DNA of 58,497 nucleotides from assembly GCA_038226175.1 (NCBI GenBank), contig JBBRQP010000011.1, positions 1 to 58,497 on the forward strand, written 5' to 3'. Of the stretch, positions 53,710 to 58,497 are shown piece by piece. Under the pieces are notes generated by a model. The model was not told the origin of the DNA, searched no databases, and worked only from the letters and a program-made list of their open reading frames with translations. This DNA comes from JBBRQP01 sp038226175. Lineage in GTDB: Bacteria > Cyanobacteriota > Cyanobacteriia > Gloeobacterales > Anthocerotibacteraceae. Positions within the stretch are counted from its first letter, which is position 1, and each line of letters opens with the position of its first letter. A program made the position numbers and the translations under genes.

Positions 53710-53758
53710 AGAGGACACAAAGACTAGCTGATTTCTGGCAAGCACCTAAAGTGGAAAA
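53710..53758 (+). repeat. 49-bp direct repeat, copy 1 (upstream of the Rpn pseudogene)
   Basis: This copy begins agaggacacaaagactagct and ends aagtggaaaa. It matches copy 2 at 55011-55059 with 46 of 49 bases identical. The two copies bracket the Rpn/DUF4351 pseudogene, 1.3 kb apart. Confidence 0.9.
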
Positions 53759-53860
53759 GATCATAACTAGTAATGGTAGTGCCGAGAGCAAAACCAACTT
53801 CACCGTCAGCCCTTGAGTTTCCTTTAGCGAGAGGAAAAAGACCAAGGGTACAATTGCACC

Positions 53861-54826
53861 ATGACCATTGACCATGACCAGCTTTTTAAACAACTGCTGT
53901 CCACTTTTTTTATGGACTTCCTAGACCTGTTCTTCCCGGAGCTCCGAGCGTTGCTTGATAACGAGGAACTAGTTTTCCTGGAACAGGAGTTCTTCACTGA
54001 TATCCCTTTAGGCGAGAAGAAACTGCTGGATCTAGTGGTCAAGGCTCGGTTCCGTGATGTCCTCTTGCCAGCAAGTTTGGCTCAGGAAACTTTCTTGCTG
54101 GTTCATATAGAGAATCAAGCCGCTGAGCAAGCCAGGTTTGCAGAACGGATGTTTCTCTATTTCATTCGCTTATTCGAGAAGCATCGTTTGCCCATTTATC
54201 CCATCGCAGTCTTCTCCTAGGACGAACCCCTACGCCCTGAACCTGACCAATTCCAGATCCAGTTTCCTGGTCGTGCCGTGCTGGATTTTCAATTTAGTGT
54301 GATTCAGCTCAATCGCTTGCACTGGCGGGATTTTCTCAATCGTCCCAACCCCGTAGCCGCTGCCTTGATGAGCAAGATGCAAATTGCTCCCGAAGATCGA
54401 CCACGGGTCAAGCTGGAGTGCTTACGTTTACTAGCAACTCTGCAACTAGACCCCGCCCGGATGCAATTAATTTCTGGTTTTATTGATACTTATCTGCGTT
54501 TGAATAAGCAAGAGCAGGAACGGTTTGAGGAAGTATTGAGTACCATAGAAGCAGCGCAGAGGGAACCAGTCATGCAGATTGTGACCAGTTGGATGGAACA
54601 GGGACTAGAGCAGGGTTTAAACCTTGGCTTAGTGCAGGGGCGGCAAGAAGAGGCTCGTTCATTGGTGCTGCGCCAGTTAACTCGACGGTTTGGTGACCTA
54701 GACATGGCGCTACAGCAGCAAATCCAGGAACTCTCCCTACTTCAGCTAGAAACCCTGGGATTAGATTTATTGGACTTTACTGACCTTAATGCCTTACATA
54801 GCTGGTTAGCGATACCTCGGGTGTAA
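53861..54826 (+). pseudogene. Rpn-family / DUF4351 nuclease-like gene broken by an amber codon
   Basis: One reading frame of 322 codons is interrupted by a single TAG at 54218-54220. The first half (MTIDHDQLFKQLLSTFFMDFLDLFFPEL...) is the N-terminal nuclease-fold part of the Rpn (recombination-promoting nuclease, PD-(D/E)xK transposase-like) family, with the acidic residue in LLDLVVKARF and HIENQ. The second half continues DEPLRPEPDQFQIQFPG and ends in a DUF4351-like helical region (RQLTRRFGDLDMALQQQIQELSLLQLETLGLDLL). The frame reads VFS-stop-DEP, and relatives usually have Tyr or His there, so TAT or TAC to TAG is likely. Two shorter products (119 and up to 182 residues) may still be made. 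Direct repeats flank it. Confidence 0.85.
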
Positions 54827-55010
54827 ACGAGAACATCTATCTCTTTCTTCTCTGGCTTCCGGGTACATCCTGATCTTGGGGATCTCCTTAAACCTATAGC
54901 TTATACGGCTAAACCACGATATGATTTCCAATTTTCTCTTGTCTCGCCCTAAAAATTTGTATACCAGTAGTGTAGCCATCAGTTCCAGGATTCGTGTGAG
55001 TTCGACCTCC

Positions 55011-55059
55011 AGAGAACACAAAGACTAGCTGATTTCTGGCAAGCACGTAAAATGGAAAA
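55011..55059 (+). repeat. 49-bp direct repeat, copy 2 (upstream of the carotenoid oxygenase)
   Basis: This copy begins agagaacacaaagactagct and ends aaatggaaaa, with three mismatches to copy 1 at 53710-53758. It ends 21 bases before the start codon of the carotenoid oxygenase gene. Confidence 0.9.
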
Positions 55060-55080
55060 TGTTTAGCAATGTAAAGCATC

Positions 55081-56529
55081 ATGACCACTACCCCCGTCTA
55101 CAACAAACGAGCTTGGTCGCGCGGTTATGAAACCCTCAGCGAAGAGTACGCCTACGCAGTACAGACCATCGAAGGAAGGATTCCACCTGAACTGAGCGGG
55201 ACACTCTGGCGTAACGGACCGGGGCGTTATGACCTTGGCGGTGTGCGTTACAAGCATCCTTTTGATGGGGATGGCATGGTTTGTGCCGTAACATTTCGGG
55301 ATGGTAAAGCTCATTTTCAGAATCGCTATGTCCAAACTGAGAGCTATCGCAAAGAACAAGCTGCAGGCAAAATTCTCTACAAAAATGTTTTTGGCACCTT
55401 GCGACCGGGTGGTTTCTTGGCGAATATGTTTGATTTTTCCCATAAAAATGTTGCCAATACAGGGATTATCTACCATGCCCAAAAATTACTTGCGCTCTGG
55501 GAAGCAGCGCCACCCCATCGCCTAGACCCGCATACCCTTGAGACCGTTGGCCTCGATGACCTCAATAGTCTATTACGTGATGGCAAACCATTTTCGGCAC
55601 ATCCCCGCCGTGATCCAGTGACCGATGAACTGTGGAATTTTGGGATCGAAGTGGGTTTGAGTACGCGCTTATATCTTTATCGGATAGCGGCTGATGGCAA
55701 ACTGCTGACCCATCGTATTGAGACTCTAGGCGGGTTAGCCTTTATTCATGATTTTGTGATTACCCAGCGTTATGCGATTTTGCTACAAAACCCGATGGCT
55801 CTTGACCCTCTGCCTTTTATCTTCGGCTTCAAGGGAGCAGCCGAATGCCTCAATTTTGCCCAGGGTCAGCCGACGCGAATCCTGCTGATTCCCCATGATG
55901 GTAGCCCGATGCTGACCCTCGAAACTGACCCATTTTTTGTTTTCCATCATGTCAATGCCTACGATGATGGGCAAAAGATTATGCTCGATACCGTGCGTTA
56001 CGAAGATTATCTCAAAGCTGAAGAAGACCGTGATTTTCGAGAAACCGACTTTAGTAATATTCCTCCTGGCAGACTGTGGCGCATTACCATTGACCCTGTG
56101 ACCAAAAAAGTAGTTAGTCAACAACGTGGTCTGCGTGCCTGTGAGTTTCCTCAGATCAATCCTAATTATGTTGGTCAAGCCCACCGTTATGTCTATATGG
56201 GCAGTGCCAACGCCCCCGAAGCCAATGGACCGCTGCAAGCTCTCTGGAAAGTAGACCTGATCACTGGCTCTGAGCAGTGGTATAGTTTTGCGCCCATGGG
56301 GTTTGTGGGAGAACCGCTCTTCATCCCGCGTCCTGGTGCTACGAGTGAAGATGATGGTTGGGTGATGGTCTGGGTTTATCAAGCCGATGAACACCGCACT
56401 GATATCACCATCTTTGATGCGCAAACTATTGAACATGGCCCTATTGCTAAGCTAGTTTTGCCGCATCCGGTGCCATTTGGTTTGCATGGCAGCTGGAGTT
56501 CTGATTTTTATAGTGCTGCGGTTATGTAG
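55081..56529 (+). CDS. Carotenoid cleavage oxygenase (RPE65/ACO family)
   Basis: The 482-residue non-haem iron enzyme splits carotenoid or apocarotenoid double bonds with O2, giving apocarotenals or retinal. The four iron-binding histidines are visible in FSAHPRRD (His174), FIHDFVIT (His223), VFHHVNAYDD (His289 or 290) and GLHGSWSS (His469), on a seven-bladed propeller. The N-terminal PPELSGTLWRNGPGRYDLGG and HPFDGDGMVCAVTF are typical. The substrate, a C40 carotenoid or an apocarotenal, cannot be told. A repeat copy lies immediately upstream, so its promoter region may have been rearranged. Confidence 0.92.
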   Translation: MTTTPVYNKRAWSRGYETLSEEYAYAVQTIEGRIPPELSGTLWRNGPGRYDLGGVRYKHPFDGDGMVCAVTFRDGKAHFQNRYVQTESYRKEQAAGKILYKNVFGTLRPGGFLANMFDFSHKNVANTGIIYHAQKLLALWEAAPPHRLDPHTLETVGLDDLNSLLRDGKPFSAHPRRDPVTDELWNFGIEVGLSTRLYLYRIAADGKLLTHRIETLGGLAFIHDFVITQRYAILLQNPMALDPLPFIFGFKGAAECLNFAQGQPTRILLIPHDGSPMLTLETDPFFVFHHVNAYDDGQKIMLDTVRYEDYLKAEEDRDFRETDFSNIPPGRLWRITIDPVTKKVVSQQRGLRACEFPQINPNYVGQAHRYVYMGSANAPEANGPLQALWKVDLITGSEQWYSFAPMGFVGEPLFIPRPGATSEDDGWVMVWVYQADEHRTDITIFDAQTIEHGPIAKLVLPHPVPFGLHGSWSSDFYSAAVM

Positions 56530-56661
56530 TAGTTCTTGGGTACTATGAATGGAGCATAAAACCTTAATCAAGTTACTGAAAGTTAAATCTGACTATCTAA
56601 CAGATTCAAGATAGCTTTAGCAGCTAGCTAATAATCTTTTCCTGTATAAAGAAAAGCCCAG

Positions 56662-57723
56662 TTACAGGCGGGATGTTTGCGCTAAGTAGATATCTTCTAA
56701 AATATTGCGTAGGGTGTACTTATAGCGCCACTCAGGGAAGTGACTCTGAAATTTTTGCACGTTAGAAATATACCAAATATGATCACCCGAACGAGCCTCA
56801 TCAACATAGGTATAGCTTAATTTTTTACCTGTAATTTCTTCACATATACTAATTGCTTCGAGCATAGAACAATTGCTATGACGTGAACCGCCGATATTAT
56901 AAACTTCACCTGAGCGCGGGTGCTGATAAAAGTGATAAAAACTATTGACTAAATCAAAGCTATGAATATTATCACGGACTTGCTTGCCGCCATAGCCAAA
57001 GATTGTGTACTTTTCACCTAACAGTGTACATTTCATGAGATAGGCTAAGAAACCATGGAGTTGCGTCCCTGAGTGAGCGGGACCGGTGAGGCATCCGCCA
57101 CGAAAAGATGCTGTTTTTAATCCAAAATAGCGACCATATTCCTGAACTAAAATATCAGCAGCAACTTTGGAAGCTCCAAATAAGGAGTGTTTGGAGTGAT
57201 CAATCGACATGGTTTCATCAATACCGTTTACATAACTATGCGTAGAATTGATTTCCCAGCGGGTTGCTAACTCCTCTAAGGGTAAATAATTGGGAGTATC
57301 ACCGTAGACTTTATTGGTTGAAGTAAAAATGAACACAGCTCGTGGGACAAATTTACGGGTGGCTTCTAGTAAAACTAAAGTGCCGTTAGCATTAACAGTA
57401 AAATCCAAGTGTGGATCTTGAGCTGCCCAGTCATGGGATGGTTGCGCTGCGGTATGAATGACTAAGGTGATATCTGAGCTAAATTTACGAAAAATGTTTT
57501 CAATGGCTACCTGGTCACGAATATCGGCATCATAGTGCATGTATTGATTAGGATATTTTTCTTGGAGTAACAAGCGATTCCAGTGGGTGGAGGCTTCCTG
57601 TCCAAAGAAATGTGCTCTTAAATTATTATCAATTCCGATAACGGTATAGCCTAATTTAGTAAAAAAATGCACGGATTCTGAACCGATTAGCCCAGCAGAA
57701 CCTGTAATTAAAACTGTGGACAC
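56662..57723 (-). CDS. NAD-dependent nucleotide-sugar epimerase (CDP-paratose/UDP-sugar type)
   Basis: The ~353-residue extended SDR enzyme has the NAD motif STVLITGSAGLIGSE, an STNKVYGDTPNYLPLEE segment, and the region HSLFGASKVAADILVQEYGRYFG. In the last, Phe takes the place of the usual Tyr of YxxxK. FRGGCLTGPAHSGTQLHGFLAYLM and GYGGKQVRDNIHSFDLV are typical of the CDP-paratose-2-epimerase-like group of cyanobacterial sugar enzymes. The start is taken at the GTG (57723), because AGAGGA is 6 bases upstream of it; the ATG at 57729 overlaps that site. It converges on the carotenoid oxygenase. Confidence 0.88.
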   Translation of the reverse strand: MSTVLITGSAGLIGSESVHFFTKLGYTVIGIDNNLRAHFFGQEASTHWNRLLLQEKYPNQYMHYDADIRDQVAIENIFRKFSSDITLVIHTAAQPSHDWAAQDPHLDFTVNANGTLVLLEATRKFVPRAVFIFTSTNKVYGDTPNYLPLEELATRWEINSTHSYVNGIDETMSIDHSKHSLFGASKVAADILVQEYGRYFGLKTASFRGGCLTGPAHSGTQLHGFLAYLMKCTLLGEKYTIFGYGGKQVRDNIHSFDLVNSFYHFYQHPRSGEVYNIGGSRHSNCSMLEAISICEEITGKKLSYTYVDEARSGDHIWYISNVQKFQSHFPEWRYKYTLRNILEDIYLAQTSRL

Positions 57724-57841
57724 GTTCATTCCTCTTTTGTCTTGTGTCAATCTTACGACTTTTTTAGCTTATGAAGTATCTGATCAGCTTGTAAATGGGT
57801 GCTTGTCATTAAATCTTGTGGACTGATTAAAAATACTTTTT

Positions 57842-57849
57842 GCTATGAT
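57842..57849 (+). promoter_or_regulatory. Possible extended -10 promoter
   Basis: TGCTATGAT (57841-57849) matches an extended -10 (TGn-TATnAT). No good -35 lies 17 bases upstream, as is allowed for this promoter type. A transcript starting near 57856 would contain the hairpin at 57875-57905 and the small ORF at 57946. Confidence 0.35.
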
Positions 57850-57874
57850 ACGGAAGCCATGTCTACTTCGCCGT

Positions 57875-57905
57875 AAGTAACTTTTGAACAAATTCCAAGT
57901 TACTT
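57875..57905 (+). promoter_or_regulatory. 9-bp inverted repeat, RNA hairpin or binding site
   Basis: AAGTAACTT (57875-57883) and AAGTTACTT (57897-57905) are perfect inverted copies around 13 bases. It lies between a candidate extended -10 site and the small ORF. There is no T-run behind it, so it is not a standard terminator. Confidence 0.4.
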
Positions 57906-57945
57906 CTCGCCAATCTATAACCAATGTGCACTTTAGTATACGGGT

Positions 57946-58119
57946 ATGGGCATGGTCATTATCCTAATGCTGATGCCTTTGATTGGTCAGCTAGCAAAGA
58001 GTATTGCAGCATCTCATGAGATTAGTCCTCTCACCGCACTGAAACTTGAATACTTACATTTACAACTGGTTGTGATAGTTTCATTATTGGGTTTGAATAG
58101 TTTATCTAAGCCACGATAG
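57946..58119 (+). CDS. Possible 57-residue membrane protein
   Basis: An ORF from ATG 57946 to TAG 58119 encodes a product with two hydrophobic stretches, MVIILMLMPLIGQLA and LQLVVIVSLLGL, separated by a polar part with His and Glu. I do not recognise it. There is no clear ribosome site, although GGG lies close to both the first and the third-codon ATG. It could be a real small membrane protein or a chance ORF in a 568-base gap. Confidence 0.3.
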   Translation: MGMVIILMLMPLIGQLAKSIAASHEISPLTALKLEYLHLQLVVIVSLLGLNSLSKPR

Positions 58120-58237
58120 AAGTAAAGTTCAGGCTTTCAGGTTCATAACTAGGTCTGAGTTTCTAAAACCCGTTTAGTTTTCATCTAATGAGAGCGAGCG
58201 GCTTTCATAATTCTCAAAAAAGTCTTTTTTAACCTAC

Positions 58238-58266
58238 TTGACAGAAAGTAGCGAGACTCTTACACT
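58238..58266 (+). promoter_or_regulatory. Sigma-70 type promoter for the partial gene at the right edge
   Basis: A perfect TTGACA (58238-58243) is followed after exactly 17 bases by TACACT (58261-58266). The predicted start near 58273 leaves a leader of only about 18 bases before the GTG at 58291, with AGGA 6 bases before the GTG. Confidence 0.7.
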
Positions 58267-58290
58267 GTCCTAAGTCTTCTAGGAATTACT

Positions 58291-58497
58291 GTGCTCCATC
58301 CCTCCAAGCTCTACGGCATCTTGTTCTGTTCACTAATCATAGTAATGCCAGTTAAAGCACAGATCGCCTATCCTTACCAAGCCTTCACTTCAGTTACTCC
58401 CAATGCTTTTTCAATTTATAACAGTGGAGGAACCGCGATTTTAGGTTATTCCAGCACCAATAGCAGTTACGGGATTGTCGGTTACGCCGCAGGTAGT
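58291..58497 (+). CDS. Start of an exported protein with short GY-rich repeats, cut by the window edge
   Basis: Sixty-nine codons from a GTG at 58291 remain open to the window end. They encode a likely signal peptide (LYGILFCSLIIVMPVKAQ, cleavage after AQ) and a mature part with the beginning of short repeats, TAILGYSSTNSSYGIVGYAAGS. The G-Y-x-x...Y-G-I-V-G-Y pattern recalls surface proteins made of many such short beta repeats. AGGA lies 6 bases before the GTG. The length and family are unknown because the gene leaves the window. Confidence 0.6.
   Translation, partial: MLHPSKLYGILFCSLIIVMPVKAQIAYPYQAFTSVTPNAFSIYNSGGTAILGYSSTNSSYGIVGYAAGS

Noticed and set aside
54806..55021. 71-residue minus-strand ORF after the Rpn pseudogene
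   Set aside because: No ribosome site, overlaps the pseudogene end and a repeat copy, and has no recognised motif.

Overview
The window is a stretch of bacterial chromosome that I read as cyanobacterial. It carries chlD (chlorophyll synthesis), hemD, a DUF92/VTE6-type prenyl-phosphate kinase, a carotenoid oxygenase, and the small families DUF1823, DUF2973 and DUF3326, which I know mainly from cyanobacteria. I cannot name the genus. Genes are dense: the only stretch of more than 300 bases without a confident gene is 57724-58290, which holds an extended -10 site, a hairpin and a possible 57-residue membrane ORF.

Left part (1-15813): the first ~126 bases look like the end of an IS3-type element, with the first 16 codons of its OrfA leaving the window. 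Then come chlD, a B12-dependent ribonucleotide reductase interrupted by an intein, a WecG/TagA-type glycosyltransferase, ftsE, an adenosine-deaminase-like gene, dapF, a hemD-methyltransferase-DUF92 operon, an outer-membrane-like protein, a scar of a type I restriction gene (hsdR) next to a small antitoxin-like gene, secY-adk, and a secreted thioredoxin-fold-like protein.

Centre (15971-41114): this is the accessory heart of the window. Twelve genes or gene parts on the minus strand run from a TPR protein (36252) down to a propeller-like protein (15971). They include a PUFA-synthase (Pfa)-like or secondary-lipid megasynthase. Its first ORF (NMO-NMO-KS-AT-ACP-ACP) is followed, in the -1 frame, by a KR-DH ORF that has no ATG, GTG or TTG codon in its first 80 or so codons. 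At the junction sit a GGGAAAG slippery heptamer, a stop two codons on, and a perfect 10-bp downstream stem. I propose that the two are joined by programmed -1 frameshifting into a ~2886-residue PfaA-like protein. A second KS-AT protein, a phosphopantetheinyl transferase, a free ACP, two alkaline-phosphatase-superfamily enzymes, an alpha/beta hydrolase and two propeller-type proteins complete the unit. Divergent from it, behind a good promoter, are two related PqqD-HlyD membrane proteins. The second carries a site-2-protease-like membrane domain without the HExxH motif. A plausible reading is synthesis, trimming and export of an unusual lipid or polyketide; that is inference.

Right part (41143-58497): csaB-pyrR, leuA, DUF3326, gyrA with a strong terminator, an operon of split heptose genes (rfaE1-rfaE2) with DUF1823, ppa, a Uma2 nuclease-fold protein, DUF2973, rplI-dnaB, an Rpn/DUF4351 gene broken by an in-frame amber codon and bracketed by 49-bp direct repeats, a carotenoid oxygenase, an NAD-dependent sugar epimerase, and the beginning of a secreted repeat-type protein behind a near-consensus promoter.
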